Origin: Sphingopyxis yananensis | Lineage (GTDB): Bacteria > Pseudomonadota > Alphaproteobacteria > Sphingomonadales > Sphingomonadaceae | DNA: 64,000 nucleotides | Assembly: GCF_020687785.1 (NCBI RefSeq) | Contig: NZ_JAJEWI010000005.1 | Span: 806,001-870,000 of the forward strand | Direction of reading: 5' to 3' | Part shown: one piece after another, positions 9,013 through 17,566 of the stretch | Layout: the number at the start of each line of letters is the position of its first letter | Position numbering within the stretch: the first letter of the stretch is position 1 | Position numbers and translations under genes: made by a program | Notes under the pieces: generated by a model | What the model saw: the letters and a program-made list of their open reading frames with translations, nothing else | The model's database searches: none | Told to the model about the DNA's origin: nothing

Positions 9013-9087
9013 GTAAAAATTTTTGATGTAATTTTTACAATTATCGGCCAATTTGACGGCATTAGAGACAATTTGGGCTGGCCGATA
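9013..9087. promoter_or_regulatory. Two perfect inverted repeats upstream of the symporter gene
   Basis: The 286-base gap before the symporter holds two perfect 9-base inverted repeats. The first has arms 9013-9021 and 9030-9038 (AT-rich, 8-base spacer). The second has arms 9042-9050 and 9079-9087 (tatcggcca and its complement) around 28 bases. Their position 65-140 bases ahead of the start codon suits operators for substrate-dependent control, although an RNA structure is also possible. A TTGACG box at 9053-9058 lies between the second pair of arms; I could not pair it with a convincing -10. Confidence 0.4.
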
Positions 9088-9152
9088 TCAACGGTCAGGG
9101 AACAATAACAAATATTTCTGCGTCCGTTTTCGGCGCAGATGAGGAGAAATCT

Positions 9153-10496
9153 ATGGCCGAGGCTGCGATCGCCACTGGGGTCGACGTTAGCGAAGAAGCC
9201 CGCGCCAAACGCTTGCAATGGCGTATGCTGATTGGCTTTATTGCCGGTTTGTTGGCCGGTATATTTGTGCATTATCAGGTGGGTGATGTCGTGTGGGCGC
9301 ATTATTTCACCACCTATTTTACAACACCGGTCGGCCAGATTTTCTTGCGCTTGCTGTTCATGCTAGTCATTCCTTTGCTGGTTTCGGCTTTGATTGTTGG
9401 CGTTGCCGAAATGGGCGAAATACGGGCGCTGAAAAGCGTCGGTACACGGACGCTGATTTACACCATTGTCGTGTCTACCATTGCGGTGATCGTCAGTTTG
9501 GCGGTGGTGAATATTTTGCAACCCGGCGCCGGGGTGGATCCAGCCCAAGCCAAGCAATTGATTGCCCAAGGCGCGGACGGCGCCAAAAGCATTACCGATA
9601 TGGCGCGGGAATCGAAAACCGGCGTCGACGCTATTGTGGCCATTGTGCCCAGCAATGTGTTCGCTGCAATGAACGCCAACGATATTTTGGCCGTCATGTT
9701 TTTTGCGCTGTTTTTTGGCATTGGCTTGATGCTGGTGCAAAATGAACGCACGGCAGCCCTGAAATCGGTGGTCGAGGGTGTGTTCGAAGTTTCGATGAAG
9801 CTGATAGGCTTGGTTATTCAATTGGCCCCGATTGCCATTTTTTGTTTCATGTTCAATTTGGCGTCGCAATTTGGATGGGATTTGATCATCCGCCTGTCCG
9901 CTTATGTGGGTGTGGTGTTGTTGGCGCTGGGCTTGCAGATGTTTGGCGTTTTTCCGCTGATCTTGAAATTTGTTGCCCGCAAATCGCCCATCGCTTTCTT
10001 TCGGGAAACCCAAGAAGCCTATGTAATGGCCTTTGCCACCGCATCGTCCAACGCGACCTTGCCGACTTCTTTGCGGGTCGCAAAAGAGCGGTTGCATCTG
10101 CCCGACCGTGTGGCGCGATTTGTGCTGACCATTGGCGCGACCGCCAACCAAAATGGCACGGCCATGTTTGAAGGCGTGACCGTTATTTTTCTGGCGCAGT
10201 TTTTCGGTATCGACCTGACGTTGCAGCAACAGATTATGGTGATGCTGGTCTGTATTTTGGGGGGGATTGGCACCGCAGGGGTTCCGGCTGGGTCTTTGCC
10301 AGTGATTGCCTTGATATTGGGCAGTGTCGGCGTGCCGCCCGAAGGTATTGGTTTGGTGTTGGGCGTCGACCGTTTTCTGGACATGTGCCGAACGGTATTA
10401 AATGTGATCGGCGATTTGGTGGCCGCGCAGGTTGTGTCGGCCCGAACGCATGATGTGCTGGGGGATGAGGATAATGTTGTGACGCCCTTGGTGTAA
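9153..10496 (+). CDS. Dicarboxylate/amino acid:cation symporter (DAACS family)
   Basis: A 447-residue secondary transporter of the DctA/GltP family, importing C4-dicarboxylates or acidic amino acids with H+ or Na+. Family landmarks: FLRLLFMLVIPLLVSALIVG in an early helix, the serine-rich hairpin AFATASSNATLPTS (canonical SSxTLP), the GATANQNGTAMFEG helix, and the late GVDRFLDMCRTVLNVIGD (DxxxDMxRTxxNVxGD). It is monocistronic: a terminator follows at 10521-10555. Substrate choice between dicarboxylates and glutamate/aspartate cannot be settled by eye. Confidence 0.93.
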   Translation: MAEAAIATGVDVSEEARAKRLQWRMLIGFIAGLLAGIFVHYQVGDVVWAHYFTTYFTTPVGQIFLRLLFMLVIPLLVSALIVGVAEMGEIRALKSVGTRTLIYTIVVSTIAVIVSLAVVNILQPGAGVDPAQAKQLIAQGADGAKSITDMARESKTGVDAIVAIVPSNVFAAMNANDILAVMFFALFFGIGLMLVQNERTAALKSVVEGVFEVSMKLIGLVIQLAPIAIFCFMFNLASQFGWDLIIRLSAYVGVVLLALGLQMFGVFPLILKFVARKSPIAFFRETQEAYVMAFATASSNATLPTSLRVAKERLHLPDRVARFVLTIGATANQNGTAMFEGVTVIFLAQFFGIDLTLQQQIMVMLVCILGGIGTAGVPAGSLPVIALILGSVGVPPEGIGLVLGVDRFLDMCRTVLNVIGDLVAAQVVSARTHDVLGDEDNVVTPLV

Positions 10497-10520
10497 TCGG
10501 CGTTCCGACAGGTGAATATG

Positions 10521-10555
10521 AAAATGGCTCGGTAGCAAGGCGACCGAGCCATTTT
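10521..10555. terminator. Bidirectional rho-independent terminator
   Basis: A perfect 13-base inverted repeat (10521-10533 and 10543-10555) with a 9-base loop. The arms begin with AAAA and end with TTTT, so it can stop the symporter transcript and the convergent lipoprotein gene ending at 10569. Confidence 0.88.
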
Positions 10556-10568
10556 TGTGGGACCGAAT

Positions 10569-11516
10569 TTAGCGGTCGCTTTGTCTGCCGTAGCGACTGT
10601 CGCGTGCTGGGCGTTCCGTCCGTTCTGGCCGTGCTTGCGGTGTGGGGCGAGCCTGCGGCGCGGGGCGTGTCGTAGGCCGCTCACCAACGGTGGGGCGCGT
10701 TGGACGTGTGGCACCGTCGGGCCGATCCGGGCGGTTGGGACGTCCTGACCAATTGGGTCTGTCGCTGCCGGTTGGCCTGTCGGGGCGGGTTACGCCGTCG
10801 GGACGATCAGGACGGTTGGGACGCCCTGACCAGTTGGGCCTGTCGCTGCCACTTGGTCTGTCGGGACGGGTCACCCCGTCGGGCCGATCGGGACGGTTGG
10901 GCCGCCCTGACCAATTAGGCCTGTCGCTGCCGGTTGGCCTGTCGGGGCGGGTTACGCCGTCGGGGCGATCGGGACGATTGGGCCGTCCTGACCAGTTGGG
11001 CCTGTCGCTGCCACTTGGTCTGTCAGGACGGATCACCCCGTCGGGGCGATAACCTGGGCGGTTGGGCGCATAGTTTGGCGCGGGGCGAATGGGCCGGCCT
11101 TGGAAATGGTTGGGACGGTTGTTGTAATGGCGATAATAAGCGCGGCGACCACCCCAATAGTTGAGATAGTGACCGCTCAGCGGACGGCGGACCTGATAGC
11201 GGTCGTACATCCAAGTGCCATAGCCGGGATAGTAAAAGTCGTCATACCAGCCCCCGCCAAAGCCGATGTTCACAAATCCGCTGCGATAGTCGCCTGCATC
11301 ATAACAGCCATATCCATAACCATCATCATAGCCATAAGGGTCTTGGGAATAATAGTCGTTGCCGCAAGCATAGCCGGACGCATAGTCGCTGGCACCATAA
11401 ACCCCGCCATCATACATGCAGCCGCCAAGCGTCGTCAGCGCGATTGCGCCAGCAGCGATCGATTTTACGCGGGGGAAGGGACCTCGGATATTGGGGAAGG
11501 AGAGGGCCATAGTCAT
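10569..11516 (-). CDS. Repeat-containing Tyr/Gly- and Pro/Arg-rich lipoprotein
   Basis: A 315-residue predicted lipoprotein of unknown function. The signal segment (VKSIAAGAIALTTLGGC) ends at a lipobox Cys near residue 33. Residues 35-130 are rich in Tyr, Gly and Asp (YGYDDGYGYGCYDAGDY). Residues 158-265 are four tandem 27-residue repeats rich in Pro, Arg and Asp (unit core RPDRPSGSDRPNWSGRP), and a basic Pro/Arg tail closes the protein. The low-complexity make-up suggests an extracytoplasmic structural or cell-wall-interacting role, but this is inference. Transcribed alone; its end meets a bidirectional terminator. Confidence 0.75.
   Translation of the reverse strand: MTMALSFPNIRGPFPRVKSIAAGAIALTTLGGCMYDGGVYGASDYASGYACGNDYYSQDPYGYDDGYGYGCYDAGDYRSGFVNIGFGGGWYDDFYYPGYGTWMYDRYQVRRPLSGHYLNYWGGRRAYYRHYNNRPNHFQGRPIRPAPNYAPNRPGYRPDGVIRPDRPSGSDRPNWSGRPNRPDRPDGVTRPDRPTGSDRPNWSGRPNRPDRPDGVTRPDRPSGSDRPNWSGRPNRPDRPDGVTRPDRPTGSDRPNWSGRPNRPDRPDGATRPTRPTVGERPTTRPAPQARPTPQARPERTERPARDSRYGRQSDR
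10722..11045 (-). repeat. Four 81-bp tandem repeats with a 162-bp higher-order period
   Basis: Coding minisatellite in the lipoprotein gene: four 27-codon units. Units 1 and 3 share RPSG while units 2 and 4 share RPTG, and the DNA shows the same alternation (gccggttggcctgtc in two copies, gccacttggtctgtc in the other two). This points to duplication of a two-unit block. Confidence 0.92.
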
Positions 11517-11674
11517 TTCCTAAAAGGAGGGCGGGAGAGCCCGATATGATCGCAATTTATGCACGGTTAGTTGAATAGCGGCTGAATAATTTCGCCGTAG
11601 CAAATATCTTACTTGCAGGGGTGTTAGTAGGGCGATATCTTGGGGAAAAGATAGAGTTTCAGCGGAGAGAAGAT

Positions 11675-13093
11675 ATGAGCGCGCCGGTGCAAGGGAATGT
11701 GGCCGTCAACGCCGGATCATGGCCCGCAGACCGATTCGGCCCCGATACGGCGCATTGGTTACCGCGTGGGTCGGGACGGAATTTAGACCATATTCCAGGC
11801 GAAGATGGCTTGCCAGTGCTGGGCAATACGTTGGCATTTTTGCGCGACTATCGGGGCTTTAGCCGCAAGATGGTGGCCCGCTATGGTCCCGTATATCGCA
11901 GCACGGGTTTTGGTGGGCGCAGCGTGGCGTTGATGGGGGCCGACGCCAATGAGCTGGTGATGTTCGACCGCGATAAATTATTTTCATCGGAACAGGGCTG
12001 GGGACCGCTGTTGAACCTGCTGTTTCCGCGCGGTCTAATGCTGATGGATTTTGACCATCATCGGGCTGATCGAAAAACTCTGTCGGTCGCGTTCAAGCCT
12101 GAACCTATGCGATATTATGCGGTCGCCCTGAACGAAGGCATCAAGCAGCGGGTTGCCGAATGGAGCGGTAAGCAATTTGCCTTTTATCCCGCGATTAAGG
12201 CCCTGACGCTGGATTTGGCTGCGACGGCCTTTTTGGGCATCCCGTGGGGTCCAGAAGCCGACAAAATCAACAAAGCCTTTGTGGATATGGTGCAAGCATC
12301 CGTGGGCATTGTGCGCCGTCCCCTGCCGTTTACCGCGATGGGACGCGGGGTTGCCGGACGGAAATATCTGGTGGATTATTTTACCCAGCAAGTGCCGGAG
12401 CGACGCGCCAAAGGTGGGCAGGATATTTTCAGCCAATTTTGCGCGGCCAAGGACGACAATGGCGAATATCTGAGCGATTCCAGTATTGTTGACCATATGA
12501 TTTTCTTGATGATGGCGGCGCATGACACCATCACATCGTCACTATCGACGATGATGTGGCAATTGGCGCGCAACCCAGAATGGCAGGACCGTTTGCGCGA
12601 AGAAATGCTGAGCGTATCCCCTGCGGGGGAGGGTGTTGGGCATAATGGGTTGAATGAATTGGAACTTACTGAGTGGGCATTTAAGGAATCCTTGCGCCTT
12701 GTCCCACCGGTACCTTCCTTCCCGCGGCGCGCGCTGCGGGACTTTGAATTTGGCGGATATACTATTCCTGCCGGAACCAGTGTCGGGATCAGCCCCGCTT
12801 ATACCCATATGATGGAGGAATATTGGCCCAACCCCGACGAATTTGACCCGATGCGCTTTTCACCAGAGCAAGTGCGTCGGCGGCATAAATATGCGTGGGT
12901 TCCCTTTGGTGGCGGGGCGCATATGTGTTTGGGGCTGCATTTTGCCTATATGCAGGCGAAAATATTCCTGCACCATGTGCTGACGCAAAATCGCATCGAA
13001 ATGGAGGCAGGCTATGAACCGGAATGGGCATTACTGCCGATTCCACGGCCCAAAGATGGGTTGCGGCTGCGCTTTGTGCCGCTGAAAAGCTGA
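11675..13093 (+). CDS. Cytochrome P450
   Basis: A 472-residue soluble-type P450. The I-helix oxygen-binding motif reads AAHDTITSS, the K-helix ExxR is ESLR, the meander has FDPMRFSPEQ, and the haem loop FGGGAHMCLG places the thiolate Cys near residue 418. No membrane anchor is seen. Start ATG 11675 follows a gcggagaga-type ribosome site; an upstream GTG at 11621 is less likely. No ferredoxin or reductase gene lies adjacent, so redox partners come from elsewhere. Substrate unknown; the region offers no pathway context. Confidence 0.92.
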   Translation: MSAPVQGNVAVNAGSWPADRFGPDTAHWLPRGSGRNLDHIPGEDGLPVLGNTLAFLRDYRGFSRKMVARYGPVYRSTGFGGRSVALMGADANELVMFDRDKLFSSEQGWGPLLNLLFPRGLMLMDFDHHRADRKTLSVAFKPEPMRYYAVALNEGIKQRVAEWSGKQFAFYPAIKALTLDLAATAFLGIPWGPEADKINKAFVDMVQASVGIVRRPLPFTAMGRGVAGRKYLVDYFTQQVPERRAKGGQDIFSQFCAAKDDNGEYLSDSSIVDHMIFLMMAAHDTITSSLSTMMWQLARNPEWQDRLREEMLSVSPAGEGVGHNGLNELELTEWAFKESLRLVPPVPSFPRRALRDFEFGGYTIPAGTSVGISPAYTHMMEEYWPNPDEFDPMRFSPEQVRRRHKYAWVPFGGGAHMCLGLHFAYMQAKIFLHHVLTQNRIEMEAGYEPEWALLPIPRPKDGLRLRFVPLKS

Positions 13094-13191
13094 GGATATC
13101 CGGACAGCGGGCGGTAGAACTCCTCTGCTGCGCTATGGTTGGGTTCTTATCATAGCTTGGCGGCGTGCTATGGGTATGACATAGCCATAGC

Positions 13192-13908
13192 GTGACGCGC
13201 ATTTGGCCCTATATTTTTGCCTTTGTGGCTGTGATTGCAGCGACTTTGGGCGCGATATGGGTGATGCAATGGGTGCGCGAGCATCCGCAGCATTTTCGGC
13301 ATATTCCCTTGGCTTTGTCGCATGAGATTGGCGCCGCGACACCGGCCAAACTGGCGGATTTAACCCAAGATGAGGCTGCTTGTTTTGCGGTGATGGACGC
13401 TGCGCAAGTGAGCTATGAGCGGCGGCCCGTGGTGGGGGAGGGAAGTTGCCGCGCCAGCCAGCGCATGATCATGTCGGATAAGCGCCTGTTTCCCGCGATG
13501 ACACCGGCACGGGCGGCACCATCTTGCGCGGTGTCGGCGGGTATGATTTTGTGGCAGCGCGATGTGGTTGGCCCGATGGCCCATGCATTTTTTGGACAAA
13601 AGGTGGTGCGGGTCGAAAATTTGGGCAGTTATAATTGCCGTAATATTGCGGGGGCCAGCGCGCGAAGTGAGCATAGCCGCGCTAATGCCATTGATATTTC
13701 AGCCTTTGTTCTGGCCGATGGGACGCGCATTTCGTTGAAAGATGATTGGGCGGATGATGGCGACAAGGGGGCGTTTTTGCGCAGCGTCCGCGATGGGGCG
13801 TGCGATATTTTCACCACCACCTTGTCACCCGATTATAACGCTGCCCATGCCGACCATTTTCATCTGGATCTGGCGCAGCGCACTGGGGGCTGGTCGCTGT
13901 GCCGCTGA
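13192..13908 (+). CDS. Extensin-like family protein
   Basis: A 238-residue membrane-anchored protein with a GTG start at 13192. A hydrophobic N-terminal segment (IWPYIFAFVAVIAATLGAIWV) is followed by a domain matching the bacterial extensin-like C-terminal family: CRASQRMIM, SCAVSAGMILWQRDVVGPMAHAFF, SYNCRNIAG, SEHSRANAIDISAFVLADG and a HADHFHLDLA His cluster. The SEHSxAxAxD and HxxHxHxD pattern resembles LAS-type metallopeptidases, so a periplasmic zinc peptidase acting on cell wall is plausible. Six or so Cys suggest disulfides. Confidence 0.85.
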   Translation: MTRIWPYIFAFVAVIAATLGAIWVMQWVREHPQHFRHIPLALSHEIGAATPAKLADLTQDEAACFAVMDAAQVSYERRPVVGEGSCRASQRMIMSDKRLFPAMTPARAAPSCAVSAGMILWQRDVVGPMAHAFFGQKVVRVENLGSYNCRNIAGASARSEHSRANAIDISAFVLADGTRISLKDDWADDGDKGAFLRSVRDGACDIFTTTLSPDYNAAHADHFHLDLAQRTGGWSLCR

Positions 13909-13922
13909 TGATAATAAATATG

Positions 13923-14285
13923 TTAGATGGTGAAGCTTTCGCCGCAGCCGCAGGCCCCCTTGGCATTGGGGTTGTTGAAAACGAAACCAGCGGTGAAGTC
14001 ATCTTCGACCCAGTCCATGACGCTGCCGATCAAATAGAGGACTGAGGCGCTGTCGATGTAGAACAAGCCGCCCGACGTTTCGATTTTTTCGTCAAATTTG
14101 GCCTCTTCGGTCACATAATCCACCGAATAGGCCAGACCGGAGCAGCCACGGCGCGGTGTGGACAGCTTGACACCAATGGCGTCCGCAGGCGCATCGGCCA
14201 TTAATTTGGCAATGCGCGCCTCGGCATTCGCGGTCAGGGTGACAGCGGCGGGGCGGGTGCGGGTTTTGGTGTCTGTCATCGTCAT
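13923..14285 (-). CDS. A-type iron-sulfur carrier protein (SufA/ErpA/IscA family)
   Basis: A 120-residue HesB/IscA-fold protein that receives Fe-S clusters from the SufBCD scaffold and passes them to apoproteins. The three conserved Cys are visible: RRGCSGLAYSV and the C-terminal KGACGCGESF. It is the last gene of the leftward suf operon, 72 bases after sufT. Start ATG 14285 has a ggggga ribosome site upstream; an in-frame ATG two codons on is an alternative. SufA fits by location, but sequence alone cannot separate SufA from ErpA. Confidence 0.92.
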   Translation of the reverse strand: MTMTDTKTRTRPAAVTLTANAEARIAKLMADAPADAIGVKLSTPRRGCSGLAYSVDYVTEEAKFDEKIETSGGLFYIDSASVLYLIGSVMDWVEDDFTAGFVFNNPNAKGACGCGESFTI

Positions 14286-14357
14286 TCTCCCCCCACATGG
14301 CGCGGGGTCCTAGATATATGGGGCGGGGATGGGGAAAACCAACCGCCGCCCAAGATA

Positions 14358-14828
14358 TTAGAGCATACCCAGTTCAAGGCGGGCTTCGTCGCTCATATTC
14401 GCGGGGCTCCATGGTGGGTCCCAAACCAGATTCACTTCGGCATCACCGATGCCTGGCACCGAACCAACGCGCAATTCCACTTCGCCCGGCATGGATTCCG
14501 CCACAGGGCAATGCGGGGTGGTGAGCGTCATGGTCACCAAGGCATGGCCGTCGTTGATTTCGACATTATAAATCAGGCCAAGATCATAGATGTTGACCGG
14601 AATTTCGGGGTCGAAAATTTCCTTGAGCGCGTTGATGACGGCTTCGTACAAATCGCCGCCGACGCCGTGCGGGTCCATAGGTTCGGGCTTGGCGGCCAAA
14701 AAGCCGTCGAGATAGTCGCGTTTGCGTTGTGTGGTTTCGCCAGCCGCTTCTTTGTCTAACGCCGGTGCTTTTGGCGGCGCGTCCACGCTGGCCACTTCTT
14801 CGACCTTGAAGGTTCGTTCCTCAGTCAT
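14358..14828 (-). CDS. sufT: SUF system assembly protein SufT (MIP18/DUF59 family)
   Basis: A 156-residue protein with an unstructured N-terminal 60 residues and a MIP18 (DUF59) domain: EAVINALKEIFDPEIPVNIYDLG, VTMTLTTPHCPVAESMP with its conserved Cys, then VNLVWDPPWSPANMSDEAR. In alphaproteobacteria SufT helps Fe-S cluster maturation or carriage under high demand. Its start overlaps the stop of sufS by four bases, so it is translationally coupled. Confidence 0.9.
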   Translation of the reverse strand: MTEERTFKVEEVASVDAPPKAPALDKEAAGETTQRKRDYLDGFLAAKPEPMDPHGVGGDLYEAVINALKEIFDPEIPVNIYDLGLIYNVEINDGHALVTMTLTTPHCPVAESMPGEVELRVGSVPGIGDAEVNLVWDPPWSPANMSDEARLELGML

Positions 14829-16021
14829 CCGAAAATCCTTTCGACCCTGTTCAGGCCTTCGATCAGAGCCGCCACATCATCGGCGTTGCTGTAAAGTCCA
14901 AAGCTGGCGCGCGCGGTGGCGGGCACGCCCAAATGATCCATCAACGGCTGGGCGCAGTGATGGCCAGCGCGAATGGCGACGCCGCTTTCGTCCAAAATCG
15001 TGCCGATGTCATGGGGGTGAACCCCGTTCATCGCAAAGCTGACGATGCCCGCGCTATTGTCTGGCCCGAACAGGGTGATGCTGTTGCGGCGGGCCAGTTC
15101 TTCGCGCAATTGGCTGACCAGTATGGCTTCATGGGCGTGGATTTTGTCGATGCCGATGGCGGTTACATAATCCACGGCTGCGGCCAAGCCCAAGGCTTCG
15201 ATGATGGCGGGGGTGCCCGCTTCGAAACGGGTGGGGGCGGGGGCGTAGGTGGTTTTTTCGAACGTCACGCGGTCGATCATCGAGCCGCCGCCTTGCCATG
15301 GTGGAAGTTTAGTAAGTTTACGGCCCCATAGCGCGCCAATGCCGGTTGGTCCGTAGAGCTTATGGCCTGAAAAGACGTAATAATCTGCGCCCGAAGCGTC
15401 GACATCTACCGCGATGCGGGGGACGGCTTGGCAGCCGTCGATCAGCAATTCTGCGCCGACTTTATGGGCGATTTCTGCCGCGCGGGGCACGTCGAGGACG
15501 CTGCCCAAGACGTTGGAAACATGGGCGAAGGCGACCATTTTATGATCGGGCGTGATCATCGCTTCGGCGGCGTCGAGGTCAATCGCGCCATCGGGGGTCA
15601 GCGGGCAGACGTCGACTTGCCAGCCAGCCAATTGCCACGGCACGATATTGCTGTGATGTTCGAGTTGGCTGAGCAGCACGCGGCCTTTTTGGGGCGTGGC
15701 ATAGGCGACCAGATTGATCGCCTCGGTCGCGCCGCGCACAAAAGCGATGTCATCTTCTTTCGCGCCGATGAAGGCGGCGATGGTGCGGCGGGCCTGTTCA
15801 TAGGCCAAGGTCATGTCCGCCGAGCGGGCATAGACGCCGCGATGCACGGTCGCATAGTCGCGGCCCATGGCGTTGACGGTGGCGTCGATCACGGCTTGCG
15901 GCTTTTGCGCCGTTGCGCCCGTGTCGAGATAGTGCCAGCCGCCCGCAATGCCGGGGAATTCGGCGCGGACGGCGTTCACGTCATAAAGGGGAGCGCCAGA
16001 AAGAGGAGTGGAAGCGGTCAT
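14825..16021 (-). CDS. sufS: Cysteine desulfurase SufS
   Basis: A 398-residue class V PLP enzyme (group II desulfurase) that extracts sulfur from cysteine for Fe-S assembly. YLDTGATAQKPQAVID opens the fold; GATEAINLVA and LEHHSNIVPWQ are cofactor regions; the PLP Lys lies in VFSGHKLYGPTGIG (about residue 221); and the persulfide Cys is in AIRAGHHCAQP (about 356) with the short loop typical of SufS. No sufE or sufU lies in this operon, so the sulfur acceptor is encoded elsewhere. Overlaps sufD by four bases upstream and sufT downstream. Confidence 0.96.
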   Translation of the reverse strand: MTASTPLSGAPLYDVNAVRAEFPGIAGGWHYLDTGATAQKPQAVIDATVNAMGRDYATVHRGVYARSADMTLAYEQARRTIAAFIGAKEDDIAFVRGATEAINLVAYATPQKGRVLLSQLEHHSNIVPWQLAGWQVDVCPLTPDGAIDLDAAEAMITPDHKMVAFAHVSNVLGSVLDVPRAAEIAHKVGAELLIDGCQAVPRIAVDVDASGADYYVFSGHKLYGPTGIGALWGRKLTKLPPWQGGGSMIDRVTFEKTTYAPAPTRFEAGTPAIIEALGLAAAVDYVTAIGIDKIHAHEAILVSQLREELARRNSITLFGPDNSAGIVSFAMNGVHPHDIGTILDESGVAIRAGHHCAQPLMDHLGVPATARASFGLYSNADDVAALIEGLNRVERIFG

Positions 16022-16764
16022 GCGATCAGTTCGCTGAGTTTGGCGAGCGCCAATTGTTGCAAATGCTCTTCATCCACTGCGCCGTCGAAAGCGCCAGCGA
16101 CAAAGGCTTGGAGGAGCAGGCGCTTGGCGTCCGCTGGCGTGAGGCCGCGTGATTGCAGATAATAAAGCGCCATGGCGTCAAGCTCGCCGATGGCGCAGCC
16201 ATGGGCACATTTGACGTCGTCGGCGTAAATTTCCAGTTCCGGCTTGGCATTGGCTGTGGCGGTGCGGTCAAGCAGCATGGCTTTGACGTCTTGCACACTG
16301 TCTGTTTGCTGGGCGCCGCGCGCCACCGCGACCTTGCCGAGATAGGTGCCGGTCGCTTTTTGGCCCAGCACGTTGCGCACGGTTTGGCTGGATGTGCCTC
16401 CTTCTTCGGCGTGGGTGACGGTGGTGACCAGTTCGATATTTTGATCGCCGCCGCCAATTTGGGCGCAGCCCAGCTTGAAATCCGCGTCTTTCTTCATCGT
16501 GACATTGAGTTCGATACGGCCATATTGACCGCCGATGTTCAGTGCGTAGATGGCGGCTTTTGCGCCCGCTTCGAGCGTCAGGTCGATTTGCTGCACGGCG
16601 GCTTCGCCGATGCTGCCATCCAGGATGATCGCGCGTTCGAAGCGGTCGCCTGCCGCCACGATGATCTGCTCAGCGGCCGGCAGCGGCCAAAGCGAAGCAA
16701 GCGCATCAAGATCGGCATAGCGCCAATCCTCGAGCTTGCGGGTGGGGAGAGGGAGGGCGTTCAT
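16018..16764 (-). CDS. sufD: SufD scaffold subunit (short form)
   Basis: A 248-residue SufBD-family protein that forms the SufBC2D scaffold. Its core is the beta-helix region (VTMKKDADFKLGCAQIGGG, TYLGKVAVARGAQQTDSVQD, LLLDRTATANAKPELEIYADDVKCAHGC) and the C-terminal helices (YYLQSRGLTPADAKRLLLQAF). KCAHG carries the His conserved in SufD. It is much shorter than enterobacterial SufD because the N-terminal helical domain is largely missing; I recall short SufD as usual in sphingomonads. It shares one base with sufC (TAATG) and four with sufS. Confidence 0.92.
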   Translation of the reverse strand: MNALPLPTRKLEDWRYADLDALASLWPLPAAEQIIVAAGDRFERAIILDGSIGEAAVQQIDLTLEAGAKAAIYALNIGGQYGRIELNVTMKKDADFKLGCAQIGGGDQNIELVTTVTHAEEGGTSSQTVRNVLGQKATGTYLGKVAVARGAQQTDSVQDVKAMLLDRTATANAKPELEIYADDVKCAHGCAIGELDAMALYYLQSRGLTPADAKRLLLQAFVAGAFDGAVDEEHLQQLALAKLSELIA

Positions 16765-17507
16765 TAGGCCACAACCTCGGCATAGCCATGTTCTTCGAGT
16801 TCACGGGCGAGTTCGGGGCCGCCCGATTTTACGATGCGGCCAGCGGCCAACACATGCACAAAATCGGGCTGAACATAGTCGAGCAGGCGTTGATAATGGG
16901 TGATCAGCAGCACGGCCTTGTCCGGACGGCGCATGATGGAATTAATGCCTTCGCCCACGATGCGCAGCGCGTCGATATCCAAGCCGCTGTCCGTTTCATC
17001 GAGGATCGCCAGCTTGGGATCGAGGATGCCCATTTGTACCATTTCGTTGCGCTTTTTCTCGCCGCCCGAAAAGCCGACGTTCACGGGACGCTTCAGCATC
17101 TCCATATCCATTTTCAGCAAGCCCGCCTTTTCACGGGCGAGCTTGAGGAAGTCACCGCCGGAAAGCGGGTCTTCACCGCGCGATTGGCGCTGGGCGTTTA
17201 AGCTTTCGCGCAGGAATTGCACATTGGATACGCCGGGGATTTCGACGGGATATTGGAAACCGATGAACAGGCCTGCAGCCGCGCGTTCAAACGCTTCTTT
17301 TTCCAGCAAATCTTCGCCGTTAAAGGCCACGCTGCCGTCGGTGACTTCATAGCCGGGGCGGCCACCCAATACATAGGATAGGGTGGATTTCCCCGCGCCA
17401 TTGGGGCCCATGATAGCATGGATTTCGCCTGCGTTGATGGTCAGGTCCAGACCTTTGAGGATCGGCTTGTCGGCGACCGTGGCGTGGAGATTGTTGATGG
17501 TCAGCAT
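16764..17507 (-). CDS. sufC: SufC Fe-S assembly ATPase
   Basis: A 247-residue ABC-type ATPase that powers the SufBCD scaffold. Walker A GPNGAGKST, Q-loop FIGFQYPVEIPGV, the signature FSGGEKKRNEM and Walker B LAILDETDSGLDID are present; GEKKRNE in place of GQ is the SufC hallmark. A conserved C-terminal H-loop follows (LLITHYQRLL). It follows the unknown exported protein by 59 bases and abuts sufD. Confidence 0.97.
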   Translation of the reverse strand: MLTINNLHATVADKPILKGLDLTINAGEIHAIMGPNGAGKSTLSYVLGGRPGYEVTDGSVAFNGEDLLEKEAFERAAAGLFIGFQYPVEIPGVSNVQFLRESLNAQRQSRGEDPLSGGDFLKLAREKAGLLKMDMEMLKRPVNVGFSGGEKKRNEMVQMGILDPKLAILDETDSGLDIDALRIVGEGINSIMRRPDKAVLLITHYQRLLDYVQPDFVHVLAAGRIVKSGGPELARELEEHGYAEVVA

Positions 17508-17566
17508 ATGATGTCTCTTTGTAAAATCGGATCAGCGCAAATCTTGGGTGTCGGCTGCACTGGCTG

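Noticed and set aside
10722..11045. Possible CRISPR array (regular repeats)
   Set aside because: The units are contiguous 81-bp coding repeats without unique spacers, inside an intact lipoprotein frame.
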